A stretch of 64,000 nt of DNA from an uncultured Thiothrix sp. (GCF_937873765.1 NZ_CALMZC010000054.1:1-64000); one strand, 5' to 3'; counted from the first letter of the stretch, positions 37,847 through 48,300 are shown. The notes: generated by a model from the sequence alone, not told the origin. Numbers and translations are program-made.

Positions 37847-38935
37847 ATGACGCAAATCAATCTACGCTCCCCCCTTTGGACATTACTGGCTCCTGCTTTC
37901 ACTTTATGTTTACTCGCGTTGCAATTCACCAGCTTTGAATTGACCGGTTGGTATAGCGTAGCGCTCGCCATTGGCTTAATCGCCAGCGTATTAGCCGCAG
38001 TCCACCATGCCGAAGTGATTGCCTATGGAATTGGAGAACCCTTTGGAACTTTAGTGTTGGCCTTAGCAGTCACGGTGATTGAAGTCTCCTTAATCGTGTC
38101 AATCATGATGAGTGCGGAATCGGGGGCGACAGTATTAGCACGGGATACAGTCTTTGCCACAGTCATGATTATTTTAAATTTAATCATAGGTCTGAGTTTT
38201 TTAATTGGCGGCATTCGTTTTGGCGAACAACGTTTTATTTTAACCGGTAGCTACACCGCCCTGACTACCTTAGCCGCGATTGTGGTGCTGACTCTAATCT
38301 TACCTAATTACACCATCAGCATGTCAGGGCCGCGCTATACCGATAGCCAACTCGCTTTTGTTGCAGTGGTTGCCTTAGTTCTCTATATGTTGTTTGTTTT
38401 TGTACAAGCGGTACGCCATCGCGATTACTTTCTCAGCAGCCCCATGCGCGAAGAGACCGAACAACAAGCTAAACTATCGATTAAAACTCTGATTATGAGT
38501 GGGGTTTTCTTATTACTCAGCTTAGCTGGCGTAGTGCTAGCCGCGAAACTCCTATCGCCCGATGTCAAAACCTTAGTGCACGCGATTGGTGCACCGGAAG
38601 TATTAGTTGGAGTAATTATCGCCACGATTGTGCTCCTACCCGAAGGATTTGCGGCTTTGCGTGCCGCTGCGAATAATCAATTACAAACTAGTCTCAATCT
38701 CGCCTTTGGCTCTGCCCTCGCTACGATTGGTTTAACCATTCCCGTAGTAGCAGTAGTCGCAATTGCAATGGATATGACTTTGGTTTTGGGATTGGATAGC
38801 AAATCGATTGTGTTGCTGGTGTTGTCCTTGTTTGTGACTTCGCTGTCAATGAGCACGGGACGCGTAACAGTGATGCAGGGGGCTGTGCATCTGGTGATTT
38901 TTGCAACCTATTTGTTTATGACGATTGTGCCTTGA
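37847..38935 (+). CDS. chaA: Calcium/proton (sodium/proton) antiporter ChaA
   Basis: Protein of 362 residues, close to the 366 of E. coli ChaA, with about eleven membrane segments. The two inverted alpha motifs are visible: GEPFGTLVLALAVTVIEVSLI near residues 64-84 and LLPEGFAALRAAANNQLQ...GSALATIGLTIP near 265-300, each with the conserved acidic residue. It exports Ca2+ or Na+/K+ in exchange for protons. ATG 37847 is chosen over an in-frame TTG two codons upstream. A strong bidirectional terminator follows. Confidence 0.93.
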   Translation: MTQINLRSPLWTLLAPAFTLCLLALQFTSFELTGWYSVALAIGLIASVLAAVHHAEVIAYGIGEPFGTLVLALAVTVIEVSLIVSIMMSAESGATVLARDTVFATVMIILNLIIGLSFLIGGIRFGEQRFILTGSYTALTTLAAIVVLTLILPNYTISMSGPRYTDSQLAFVAVVALVLYMLFVFVQAVRHRDYFLSSPMREETEQQAKLSIKTLIMSGVFLLLSLAGVVLAAKLLSPDVKTLVHAIGAPEVLVGVIIATIVLLPEGFAALRAAANNQLQTSLNLAFGSALATIGLTIPVVAVVAIAMDMTLVLGLDSKSIVLLVLSLFVTSLSMSTGRVTVMQGAVHLVIFATYLFMTIVP

Positions 38936-38956
38936 CTGTCTTCGTCAACATCAAAT

Positions 38957-38985
38957 AAAAAGACACTGCTGAGCAGTGTCTTTTT
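38957..38985. terminator. Bidirectional rho-independent terminator
   Basis: AAAAAGACACTGCT-g-AGCAGTGTCTTTTT, a perfect 14-bp inverted repeat with A-run and T-run, so it works on both strands between convergent chaA and the next gene. Confidence 0.88.
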
Positions 38986-38990
38986 ATGGA

Positions 38991-39269
38991 TTAAACCTGT
39001 TGAAGCTTACGCCATTCCTGTTGAACTATTTCGCTGAACGCTACCAGCATAGCAAATAATATCACCAAACTAGCCACCAGCTCCGCATGGAAAAAGCTAG
39101 CAGTTTGGGCAACTTCACTGATTAAAGCAGAGTCAGCTAAGACATGAGTAACTGCTTTCATCAATAAAAATGTACCTAAAGTGACACTCAGCATCACAAA
39201 AGCAGCTACTTGTGCTTTCCAAGAGTGCGTTAAAACAACCCATAAACGCTCGATAAAACTGTAACCCAT
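38991..39269 (-). CDS. Small membrane protein of unknown function
   Basis: Protein of 92 residues with two predicted membrane helices (AAFVMLSVTLGTFLLMKAVTHV near 21-42 and VASLVILFAMLVAFS near 65-79), separated by a short loop with an acidic residue. The C-terminal IVQQEWRKLQQ is amphipathic and probably cytoplasmic. No cysteines or motifs that would name it. It ends right beside the bidirectional terminator shared with chaA, so the gene is probably real. Confidence 0.55.
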   Translation of the reverse strand: MGYSFIERLWVVLTHSWKAQVAAFVMLSVTLGTFLLMKAVTHVLADSALISEVAQTASFFHAELVASLVILFAMLVAFSEIVQQEWRKLQQV

Positions 39270-39411
39270 GACAGCCCCCTAAATGAATAAATTAAGATAC
39301 CCACTCAGTGCCTTAAGCTAACAAAAAAGTTCAGGTAAATTTTCACAAAATAGCTTAAATCAATGATTTAACATAAAAAATTCATAATTTTAACATCAAT
39401 AGAATGCCTGA

Positions 39412-39807
39412 CTATTTACTGATATTAAAACTAGCTTTTGCAGCCGCATAAGTAACCGTAAAGCCTGCAGCGACATTAATAAACGCCATTAAAGTCAAGA
39501 GCATGAAATAGCTATTCGCTGCCCAAGGTTTAGTCAGCCAAATAATCAAATAGACGATTAAGACAAGGGTAGAAATGATCCGCTCAAGAATCGAGAGATC
39601 GTTAATACGGGTTGCTTTGAAGATTTCAAAATGCAAAGCAATCAAACCTGCAACGACCAACCAATCACCGTAAGTTGGGCGCATCACTCCATAGGACGGC
39701 ATAGGAATAGCCAGAGGAATCGCATCTAAACCTGCAGGAAAAAATCCAAGCCAATGTAATAGTAAATAGAACACCAAGACTAGAGCGAATAAAGGAGTAA
39801 TCGACAT
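39412..39807 (-). CDS. Membrane protein of unknown function
   Basis: Protein of 131 residues from ATG 39807 (MSITPLFALV), preceded by AGGAAG; the longer frame has an unlikely N terminus. Four hydrophobic helices are seen: TPLFALVLVFYLLLHWLG, DWLVVAGLIALHFEIF, ISTLVLIVYLIIWL and YFMLLTLMAFINVAAGFTV. There are no charged pairs within the helices that would suggest transport. A 140-base gap separates it from the 92-residue membrane gene on the same strand, and both may share expression. It diverges from ligU. Not recognised. Confidence 0.6.
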   Translation of the reverse strand: MSITPLFALVLVFYLLLHWLGFFPAGLDAIPLAIPMPSYGVMRPTYGDWLVVAGLIALHFEIFKATRINDLSILERIISTLVLIVYLIIWLTKPWAANSYFMLLTLMAFINVAAGFTVTYAAAKASFNISK

Positions 39808-39966
39808 ACTTGAACTTCCTAAAACAGACGTGATCGGTAAACAAAAAATACCAGAGCACAAATATTTTTTACATGTTCAAACTCGCTACTTGACAATAAA
39901 CTGCTAACGAGCTAACTCATTGTGACTCGCGCCTCACTCCCTTTATTAGGCTAGCTAGGAGAAATC

Positions 39967-41025
39967 ATGCAACGTGCTATTCCCTTTATGCAATTTCGGG
40001 GTGGCAGCTCGAAAGGCTTGTACTTTTTAGCGAGTGATTTGCCATCTGAGCCGGTCGAGCGTGATCAAATCCTTCTCTCTGCTGTCGGACGTGAAGCACG
40101 GCAAATTGATGGCTTAGGTGGTGCACACCCTTTAACTAGTAAAGTGGCGGTAGTAAGTCGCTCAATCCGTCCTGATGCGGATGTAGATTTCCTATTTGTG
40201 CAAGTCGTGGTGGGGGAAAATCGAGTTGATACTACACCCAATTGTGGCAATATCTTAGCAGGCGTTGGCCCATTTGCGCTTGAGGCGGGTTTGATTCCAG
40301 TGCAAGGCGATACGACTACGGTGCGTGTCTATATGCTAAATAGTGAAAATCTCTGCGAACTCACTATTCAAACCCCAAATGGTCAAGTCACTTACGAAGG
40401 CAATGCTAAAATCGACGGCGCGCCTGGCACGTCTGCTCCAGTTATTTGTAATTATCTCGATGTAGCTGGCTCGATTTGTGGAGCACTGCTCCCCACCGGT
40501 AATACTAAAGATCTTATCAACGGCATTCCCGTCACTTGCATTGATAATGGTATGCCAGTCGTGGTGATCAATGCTCAAGATTTAGGAAAAACGGGCTACG
40601 AAAGCTGTGCGGAACTTACGAACGATAGCGAATTTCGCGCTAAGCTCGAAGCCTTACGCCTAAAAATCGGCCCATTGATGAATTTAGGTGATGTGACGAA
40701 AAAAGTCGTACCAAAAATGACCTTAATCGCTCCTCCGCAAAACGGTGGTCATGTGAGCACACGTACTTTTATCCCACATACTTGTCACGATGCGATTGGC
40801 GTGTTGGGAGCTGTGTCAGTGGCAACTGCTTGCATTTTGCCGAATTCAGTGGCTGAAGGTATTGCAGTTATTCCTGAAGGCAACCCAAAAAATCTATCGG
40901 TTGAGCACCCTTCCGGCGAGTTTTCTGTCGAACTGCAGCAGGATGCCAACGGTAATGTGAGCAAAGCTGGACTCTTGCGTACCGCACGGCTCTTGAGTCG
41001 TGGCGAAGTGTATGTGACTGTCTAA
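39967..41025 (+). CDS. ligU: 4-oxalomesaconate tautomerase/isomerase (PrpF family)
   Basis: Protein of 352 residues of the PrpF/diaminopimelate-epimerase fold. Here it should isomerise the 4-oxalomesaconate product between LigI and LigJ (LigU in Sphingobium; GalD in Pseudomonas gallate breakdown). Motifs: FRGGSSKGLYF near residues 9-19, QIDGLGGAHPLTSK near 43, TTPNCGNILAGVGPFA near 84 and KVAVVSRS. AGGAG lies before the ATG. It is followed after 27 bases by ligI, so the pair is an operon. The choice between LigU and GalD names is by pathway context. Confidence 0.88.
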   Translation: MQRAIPFMQFRGGSSKGLYFLASDLPSEPVERDQILLSAVGREARQIDGLGGAHPLTSKVAVVSRSIRPDADVDFLFVQVVVGENRVDTTPNCGNILAGVGPFALEAGLIPVQGDTTTVRVYMLNSENLCELTIQTPNGQVTYEGNAKIDGAPGTSAPVICNYLDVAGSICGALLPTGNTKDLINGIPVTCIDNGMPVVVINAQDLGKTGYESCAELTNDSEFRAKLEALRLKIGPLMNLGDVTKKVVPKMTLIAPPQNGGHVSTRTFIPHTCHDAIGVLGAVSVATACILPNSVAEGIAVIPEGNPKNLSVEHPSGEFSVELQQDANGNVSKAGLLRTARLLSRGEVYVTV

Positions 41026-41052
41026 ACTATTTATTTTATTGGAGGAGAGCGT

Positions 41053-41925
41053 ATGAGCAAACTCAGTTGCATGCCACCAGATAATAATACCCGCACCCCG
41101 TTGTATAAAGCGCCCCCGAAAGCTTGCGATGCGCATTGTCATGTGTTTGGTCCGCATGCGATTTTTCCCTATGCCGATAAAGCCTCCTACTGGCCACCCG
41201 ATGCGGATAAACAGGCACTGAAACGCTTACACGATAAGCTTGGCATTGAACGAGCGGTATTAGTACAAGCGAGCTGCCACGGTGTGGATAATCGCGGCAT
41301 GTTAGATGCGATCAAATCCAGCAATGGTGCGTATCGTGGCGTGTGTATCGCGAATGACAGTTTCAGCGAAAACGATTTTCAAGACTTACATGATGGCGGT
41401 GTACGTGGGGTACGCTTTAACTTCGTCAAACATCTAGGTGGCGCCCCCAATCTCGCTAGCATGAAAACTGTGCTAGAGCGCGTCAAGCCGTTGGGTTGGC
41501 ATTTAGTTATTCATGTGAATGCGGAAGATGTCATCACCTATGCCGAATTTTTCGATGCGATTAACATGGATATTATCGTCGATCACATGGGGCGCGTGCC
41601 AACCACCGAAGGCGTCGGCCAGCAAGCTTATAAAATCTTACTCGAGCGCATGCACCGTGATAATTGGTGGATGAAAGTTTGTGGCTCTGAACGTATTTCG
41701 ATGGGACCACCTTTCTATGATGCCGTACCTTTTGCACAAGGATTTATTGAGATCGCCCCCGATCGGATTTTGTGGGGTACCGATTACCCGCATCCGAATA
41801 TTAAAAAGCATATGCCGAATGATGCCGATTTATTAGATTTAGTGCCCTTGATTGCACGCGATGAAAGTGTGCAGAAGAAGATATTGGTGGATAATCCGGC
41901 ACGGCTGTATGGGTTTCCGGATTAA
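41053..41925 (+). CDS. ligI: 2-pyrone-4,6-dicarboxylate lactonase
   Basis: Protein of 290 residues of the amidohydrolase family. It opens the lactone PDC made by LigC. The start is supported by GGAGGAG. Motifs: ACDAHCHVFGP near residues 23-33, ERAVLVQASCHGVDN near 66, GVRGVRFNFVKHLGG near 116, HVNAEDV near 155, IVDHMGRVPTTEGVGQQ near 176 and LWGTDYPHPN near 239, with the metal-site aspartate. All match LigI. It ends the ligU-ligI operon, with a hairpin downstream. Confidence 0.94.
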   Translation: MSKLSCMPPDNNTRTPLYKAPPKACDAHCHVFGPHAIFPYADKASYWPPDADKQALKRLHDKLGIERAVLVQASCHGVDNRGMLDAIKSSNGAYRGVCIANDSFSENDFQDLHDGGVRGVRFNFVKHLGGAPNLASMKTVLERVKPLGWHLVIHVNAEDVITYAEFFDAINMDIIVDHMGRVPTTEGVGQQAYKILLERMHRDNWWMKVCGSERISMGPPFYDAVPFAQGFIEIAPDRILWGTDYPHPNIKKHMPNDADLLDLVPLIARDESVQKKILVDNPARLYGFPD

Positions 41926-41952
41926 TCAAAGCTAACTGCTATTCGTATGAAC

Positions 41953-41984
41953 AAGCCCTACATCACACTATATGATGAGGGCTT
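41953..41984. terminator. Hairpin after ligI
   Basis: AAGCCCTACATCA / TGATGAGGGCTT, a stem of about 11 pairs with one bulge and a 7-base loop, between ligI and the convergent catalase relic. No T-run. Confidence 0.5.
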
Positions 41985-42004
41985 CAACACTCAACAGCTA
42001 AACT

Positions 42005-42581
42005 TTACCTCTTATTCACCTTAGGCTCACGCTCCCAGAAGCGTAATTTACCACAAGCTTTAATAAAGGCTTTCGCATCTTCAGCTTTCGCCAATTTAAT
42101 GCACCCACCATCTAAATCACCATCAATACTGACTGCTTTAAACAGTGGCATAGCGTCCTCGTTATAAGCGATGAATTTGCAGTGGGCAAAGGCATCTGCC
42201 ACAAAGTCTTTACTTGCGCCATCGGCTTTCAGTAACTCAGCGCCTGCTTTCGAGGGAATCACCGCCACCGCATCGAATACCACTGCTGGACCAGCGCCGA
42301 TTTTTTCATCCACTGGATACATTTTATCATCGCTCAATTTCACACCAGAGATCTTGGGCGCAATAATCGCACAGGCTGCTCCTTCAGTTTTGGCTGCTTC
42401 CTGCAAACCCTTGACCAAAGCCGCATCCGAACCTTCAGTGGAGAAAATACCGAGCTTACACGATCAAAACGGGCGAGTTTAGGGTCGGGCTTTTAGCATC
42501 TGCTTGCTGATGGATTTCACCACCTTTGCCGACTTGAGTTTTTGGCTTATAGGTATCTTGCATGTTTGAATCCTTAGTCAT
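42005..42581 (-). pseudogene. katE: Large-subunit catalase (KatE/HPII) collapsed by internal deletion
   Basis: The first about 35 codons from ATG 42581 (MTKDSNMQDTYKP, then GGEIHQQAD) look like the polar N-terminal arm of a large catalase. The reading frame then jumps, via a frameshift near 42460, to the C-terminal DJ-1/PfpI-like domain: KLGIFSTEGSDAALVKGLQ, then AVVFDAVAVIP and the tail CGKLRFWEREPK. The whole haem-binding core of about 500 residues is missing. The 137-residue open frame (42005-42418) is only the last domain. No catalase activity is possible. The flanking genes are intact. Confidence 0.8.
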
Positions 42582-42674
42582 AAGACTACCAAAGAACTTG
42601 ATCTGATCCTGAGCATAGGCTGCTTACTGAGAGAATGCCAGATTGGCTGGAAGTAGCAGGGTTATACAATCCAT

Positions 42675-43571
42675 TTAAGCCGGAAACACACCCGTCGAAA
42701 TATACCGATCCCCACGGTCACAAATAATGGTCACAATCGTAGCCTTCTCTAAGGCTTGCGATAAACGCAAAGCGGCCGCCAACGCACCACCAGAAGAAAC
42801 ACCACAAAAAATTCCCTCTTCTGCAGCTAAGCGCCGCATCATCGTTTCAGCTTCTAACTGCGTCACGTCCACTTCCAGATCAACATGTTGAGCCTCAAAA
42901 ATTTCTGGCAAATACTCAGGTGACCAACGCCGAATCCCCGGAATTGCATCTTGCTGCGTAGCCGGGCGCACTCCAACAATTTGAATACTCGGATTTTGCG
43001 ATTTTAAATACCTACTAGTACCCATAATCGTTCCTGTCGTACCCATCGCGCTCACAAAATGCGTAATCTGGCCTTGGGTATCCTGCCAAATTTCCGGCCC
43101 AGTACTTAGAATATGCGCTGCTGGATTGTCAGCATTTGCGAACTGATTGAGAACCTTACCCTTACCCTCACGCTCTAATTGCAAAGCCAAATCCCGCGCC
43201 CCCTCCATTCCACCTTGTTCTTTACTCACTAAGAGTAGCTCAGCACCATAAGCTTTCATCGACGCACGCCGTTCCATACTTAAATTATCCGGCATGATCA
43301 GGATCATTTTATAACCCTTAATCGCCGCTACCATCGCCAGTGCAATCCCCGTATTACCGCTAGTTGCTTCAATCAGTGTATCACCGACTTGAATTTCACC
43401 GCGCAATTCAGCTTGACGGATCATGTTTAAAGCAGGCCGATCTTTGACCGAACCGGCAGGATTATTGCCCTCTAATTTAGCCAAGATAGTATTGCTGGTA
43501 TTGCCGGGTAAGCGCTGTAAGCGCACGAGCGGTGTTTTGCCAATAAAGTCTTCAATCGTTGGGTAATACAT
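42675..43571 (-). CDS. cysM: Cysteine synthase B
   Basis: Protein of 298 residues, a fold-type II PLP enzyme that makes cysteine from O-acetylserine and sulfide (or S-sulfocysteine from thiosulfate). The PLP lysine is K43 in NNPAGSVKDRPA; EATSGNTG near 68 and GTTGTIMGTSRYL near 175 bind substrate and phosphate. The short length and SVKDRPALNM favour CysM over CysK. It follows acpS by five bases on the same strand; the recO-acpS-cysM run is probably co-transcribed. Use of thiosulfate would suit a sulfur oxidiser. Confidence 0.94.
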   Translation of the reverse strand: MYYPTIEDFIGKTPLVRLQRLPGNTSNTILAKLEGNNPAGSVKDRPALNMIRQAELRGEIQVGDTLIEATSGNTGIALAMVAAIKGYKMILIMPDNLSMERRASMKAYGAELLLVSKEQGGMEGARDLALQLEREGKGKVLNQFANADNPAAHILSTGPEIWQDTQGQITHFVSAMGTTGTIMGTSRYLKSQNPSIQIVGVRPATQQDAIPGIRRWSPEYLPEIFEAQHVDLEVDVTQLEAETMMRRLAAEEGIFCGVSSGGALAAALRLSQALEKATIVTIICDRGDRYISTGVFPA

Positions 43572-43576
43572 GCTGG

Positions 43577-43957
43577 TTATCCTATTAAAATCACGAAAGC
43601 GACCGCATATTCGCGCTCATCCGCTAGCGACATTTGGATCTCTGTTACCCCTAAGCGCTCCGCATTCGCTAAAGCAGTACCATGCAAATGCACGTGTGGC
43701 TTACCTAAATCACTATGGCTAGTTTCGATTTCAAAGAAACTGGCATCCTTACCAATCCCTGTACCTAAGGCTTTTGCCACTGCTTCTTTAGTGGCAAAGC
43801 GTTTAGCTAACCAAGCGGCTGGGTTGCTACTGGTTTTCAATGCGCTCATTTCATGCGGGTGCAAAATACGCTCAACAAAGCGCTCCGAATTCCGCTCTAA
43901 TAAGCGTTTAATTCGCGCGATTTCGACAATATCGGTACCGACTCCAACAATTCGCAT
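43577..43957 (-). CDS. acpS: Holo-ACP synthase
   Basis: Protein of 126 residues that transfers phosphopantetheine from CoA to AcpP. The metal-binding GVGTDIVEIARI is at residues 5-16 and the second motif AWLAKRFATKEAVAKALGTG near 48-67 holds the KEA glutamate. It overlaps the recO stop by one base. The pdxJ gene, usually between recO and acpS, is absent. Confidence 0.95.
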   Translation of the reverse strand: MRIVGVGTDIVEIARIKRLLERNSERFVERILHPHEMSALKTSSNPAAWLAKRFATKEAVAKALGTGIGKDASFFEIETSHSDLGKPHVHLHGTALANAERLGVTEIQMSLADEREYAVAFVILIG

Positions 43958-44649
43958 TAGCTGAAGCCAGCGATAAGTTGGCGAGCATATAAAGTCTTAC
44001 CTTTGAGATGTACTCGCCAGAGTCGATCTAAAACCACCCTAAGTTCACGCCAAGCGCTCAGGGTCATCTGTTCAGGCGCACGTAAAGCTAATAATAAGTT
44101 ACCAGAAATCAAGGTATCGTTCGGCTCAGCTAAGACCTGATCTACCATCGCTAAGCCCACTTCGGGGCGAAACCGATAGCTTAGCGCCTCACGCAACTCA
44201 AACCCTGCATGATCATCGTGCCAAAGATTAAGGCTATAACCACAAGCTTCTAATAACTCTAACTCTAAGAGCATGACAGCCGGCAAATTTTCACCGGATT
44301 GGAGAAGATACAAGACTTCTCGATAGCGTTGGAATAGCTCAGGAATTGGTTCATGGGCTTGAAAAGCTCGCAAGAACAATTCATTTAAATAAAAACCCTG
44401 TACTAAAGCACCTTGCTGTAAACGATACCGGCCTTTTTCTTCGGTTTGCGTCAGAGTAAACACCTCACCACGTCCGACCCAAGCTGCATCCAATAAGCGA
44501 AATGGCTCTAACATCCCTTTAATGCGCGCTGCCTGCTTTTTAGAATAACGCGCCACTGCACTGATGCGCCCTTCGTCTTGCGTGAGCAAATCCAACAATA
44601 AACTATGATCGCGGAAATTATTCCGCCGCAAGACAAAGGCGGGCTTCAC
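43957..44649 (-). CDS. recO: DNA repair protein RecO
   Basis: Protein of 230 residues with the N-terminal OB fold (AFVLRRNNFRDHSLLLDLLTQ) and a helical C-terminal region. It loads RecA with RecR at gaps in the RecF pathway. The Cys zinc motif found in some RecO proteins is not complete here, as in E. coli. Its start overlaps the stop of the GDT1 gene by four bases, and acpS follows with a one-base overlap, so the genes are tightly coupled. Confidence 0.92.
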   Translation of the reverse strand: MKPAFVLRRNNFRDHSLLLDLLTQDEGRISAVARYSKKQAARIKGMLEPFRLLDAAWVGRGEVFTLTQTEEKGRYRLQQGALVQGFYLNELFLRAFQAHEPIPELFQRYREVLYLLQSGENLPAVMLLELELLEACGYSLNLWHDDHAGFELREALSYRFRPEVGLAMVDQVLAEPNDTLISGNLLLALRAPEQMTLSAWRELRVVLDRLWRVHLKGKTLYARQLIAGFS

Positions 44650-45215
44650 ATGCCGACTCCTATTAAGGCGAGCCCCCCTAAAAGCGCAAAAATAGCCGCC
44701 GCAATCGCGTGAATCAGCTTGAGGGGCAATTTGTGCGCTAACTTATCACCGATAAAAACCGCAGGTACATTCGCCAACATCATCCCTAAAGTCGTCCCCG
44801 CTACGACTGCGACTAAAGCCTGATATTGCGCCGCTAAAGCTACAGTAGCTACCTGAGTTTTGTCACCCATCTCCGCAAAAAAGAAAGCAATCAAGGTGGT
44901 CACAAACACACCAAAGCGCGAGACTTTGACATTCGCATCTTCTTCATCCAATTTATCCGGAATCAGCATCCAGACAGCCATAGCTAAGAAGCCAATACCC
45001 AAAATCCAGCGTAAAGCATTCGGGCCTAAAACTGAGGTCAACCAAGTACCTACTGCACCAGCCAGAGCATGATTGAGCAAAGTAGCAACTAAAATGCCTA
45101 AAATAATCGGCAAAGGCTTGCGAAACTTAGCTGCCAAGACTAACGATAAAAGCTGGGTTTTATCACCCATTTCGGCTAGCGCAACGATCCCAGTTGAAAT
45201 TAAAAAAGCTTCCAA
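44646..45215 (-). CDS. GDT1/TMEM165-family manganese (calcium) exporter
   Basis: Protein of 189 residues with six membrane helices in two homologous halves. Each half carries the family signature E-x-G-D-K-T: LAEMGDKTQLLSLVLAA near residue 14 and FAEMGDKTQVATVALAA near 113. Bacterial members (for example MneA in Vibrio) export Mn2+. The gene overlaps recO by four bases. No Mn2+ riboswitch (yybP-type) is apparent in the 88 bases upstream. Substrate is inferred from family. Confidence 0.88.
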   Translation of the reverse strand: MEAFLISTGIVALAEMGDKTQLLSLVLAAKFRKPLPIILGILVATLLNHALAGAVGTWLTSVLGPNALRWILGIGFLAMAVWMLIPDKLDEEDANVKVSRFGVFVTTLIAFFFAEMGDKTQVATVALAAQYQALVAVVAGTTLGMMLANVPAVFIGDKLAHKLPLKLIHAIAAAIFALLGGLALIGVGM

Positions 45216-45303
45216 AACTGCTACTCCTATTCAATCAGCGCAGCAGTGTACTGAGTAGCAAGTCGAATGCCAATGCTGTTTTACTACGGAGCCTTGCATG
45301 AGT

Positions 45304-48300
45304 TTAGACACTCACTTCGGTTTGAGTTACTGTTTGTAATGTTTCTTCTTTAATTTTTTCAGGGAAAATTTTCTTTACTACCAAAAAGAATAACGGTGCA
45401 AAAAAGATCCCTAAAATCGTAGCTGCAATCATCCCTCCCAAAACGCCCGTACCAACAGCATGTCGACTGCCAGCACCCGCTCCCGTACTTAACACCAAAG
45501 GCAGTACCCCTAAAATAAAAGCAAACGAAGTCATGAGAATGGGACGCAAGCGAATCCGTACCGCTTCTAAAGTAGCGGGAATCAAAGCATAACCTTGAGT
45601 CAATAGATTACGCGCAAACTCCACGATCATAATCGCATTTTTAGCTGCCAAACCTATCGTCGTGAGTAAACCGACTTGGAAATACACATCATTGTTTAAA
45701 CCACGAAGATCGGTGGCTAACACTGCGCCTAAGACCCCAAGTGGAACCACTAAAATGACCGCAAAAGGAATCGACCAGCTTTCGTATAAAGCTGCGAGTG
45801 CTAAAAACACCACTAATACGGATAAAGCATAAAGTAGAGGAGCCTGTGCGCCCGATTTAGCCTCCTGATAGGATAAGCCAGTCCACTCATAGCCAATGCC
45901 TTCTGGCAATTTATCCACTAAATCTGCGACAATCTGCATCGCCATACCGGAACTTACACCCTCTGCTGGTGCGCCCGTCACTTCCACTGCACTAATCCCA
46001 TTAAAGCGCTCTAACAAAGGTGGCCCTTTAGTCCAACTACCTGTCGAGAAACTTGAAAACGGTACCATATCGCCCGCAGCGTTTCGCACGAACCAGCGAT
46101 CTAAATCTTCTGGCATCATTCGGCTCGTAGCTTCACCTTGCAGATAAACCTTTTTGACCCGCCCGCGGTCAATGAAGTTGCTCACATACGCGCCACCCCA
46201 AGCCGTGGAGAGCGTATCGTTAATCGTGCTAATAGAAATGCCCCTTGCGCTCGCTTGGAGTACATCAATATCCACTTGATATTGGCTGCTGTCATCCATG
46301 CCATTCGCCCGCACTGCCGTTAAACGCGGATCTTGCGAAGCTGCTTTGATAAAATCATCGCGTGCTTTCATTAGAGCTTCGTGGCCTAAACCAGCCCGAT
46401 CTTGAATCTCTACCGAGAAACCTGCGGAATTCCCTAAACCACGCACGGCGGGGGGCGCATTCACCACCACACGTGCTTCTTGAATGCTGCGCAATTTGCC
46501 AGAAGCACGTTTAGCAATGGCTTGTGCAGTCTGATCGGGACGTTTACGCTGATCCCAATCGACTAAACGCACGAATAAGCGCGCTACATTTTGCGCATTC
46601 CCAGCCGTGCCAACCCCACCCACTGCCATCACCGCTTTGAGAACCTCTTTTTCATTCTCTAAGAAATATTTCTCGACCTTACTTACCACTTTTAAAGTGC
46701 TTTCTTGAGTCGCTCCGGGTGGTAAGCGCACTTGAACGAATAAAGTACCTTGATCTTCATCGGGTAGAAAAGAAGTTGGTAAACGTACAAATAGATAGCT
46801 CATTAACCCAATAATTAAAAAATAAATCAGTACATAACTCATGGGTTTATTGAGCATCCCACCGACCATCACTTGATAACGTTTGCTGGAGCGATTAAAG
46901 CTACGGTTAAACCAACCTGCCCAGCCCTTTTTATCTTTGGCATCACTGGCTTTTAAAAGGCTGGCACATAAAGCGGGCGTCAAAATCAACGCAACCCCCA
47001 CCGACAGCGTAATTGCTGAAACCAAGGTAATCGAGAACTGTCGATAGATCACCCCGGTTGAACCACCAAAGAAAGCCATGGGCACAAACACGGCTGCTAG
47101 TACTAAGGCAATGCCAATCAAAGCACCAGTAATTTGCCGCATAGATTTACGTGTAGCTTCCCTTGGAGATAAGCCTTCGTCATGCATGAGGCGCTCGACG
47201 TTCTCCACCACTACAATCGCATCGTCCACCAACAAGCCAATCGCTAAGACCATTGCAAACATGGTGAGGGTATTAATCGAATAGCCGAACACATTCAAAA
47301 TAGCCAACGTACCCAATAAAACAATCGGTACGGTAATCGCTGGAATTAACGTGGCGCGGAAACTTTGTAAAAACACGAACATGACGATAAAAACTAAGAG
47401 CATCGCCTCAGCTAAAGTCATCAGCACGCCTTCAATCGAGATTTTAATAAAGGGTGAAGCATCATAGGTAATAATCGCAGTGAGACCTTTAGGGAAATAA
47501 GCCTCTAACTCTTTGAGCTTGTCCTTAACCGCCTCAGCAGTCGTCAGAGCATTCGCACCACTAGCCAAGGTGACGGATAAACCGCCTGAAGGCTTGCCAC
47601 CAATCCGTGATACCACATCATAGCTTTCGCTTCCTAGCTCCACCCGCGCAATATCCGCTAGGCGCACTACCCCCCCTGTAGCATTTGCCTTCACCGTAAT
47701 GGCATTAAATTGCTCAGGTGTTTGTAAGACAGACTGCGCAGTCACAGTCACATTCATCGGTTGATTTGGTACTGCTGGTGTACCGCCTAGTTGTCCCGCT
47801 GAGACTTGAGTATTTTGTGCCTGAATAGCACTTTTCACCTCAGTCGTGGTGATTTTATACATGCTCATTTTTAGCGGGTCGAGCCAAATTCGCATCGCAT
47901 AAGGCGAACCAAAGATTTGCGTACTGCCGACCCCATCCACTCGACTAATTGGGTCTTGAATAGTAGTAGCGATATAGTCAGCAATATCCGTTTGGCTCAT
48001 GCTGCCGTCTTCAGAGATAAAACCAATAATCTGTAAGAAACCGCTCGAACTTTTACTGACTCTTGTACCCTGTTGTTGTACCGCAGCCGGTAACTGTGGG
48101 AGTGCTAGCTGGAGCTTATTTTGTACTTCAACTTGAGCCAGATCAGGGTCGGTATCGGCAGAAAAACTCAAATCTACCCGCGCGCTACCTGAGGAGCTAC
48201 TAGTGGAGGCGATATATTGCAAACCATCTAAGCCTGTCATTTTCTGCTCAATAATTTGTGTGACTGAATCTTCGACCGTCTTTGCAGACGCACCGGGGTA

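Noticed and set aside
45216-45303. Manganese riboswitch before the GDT1-type exporter
   Set aside because: Only 88 bases are available and I could not find the paired conserved loops of yybP-ykoY RNAs.
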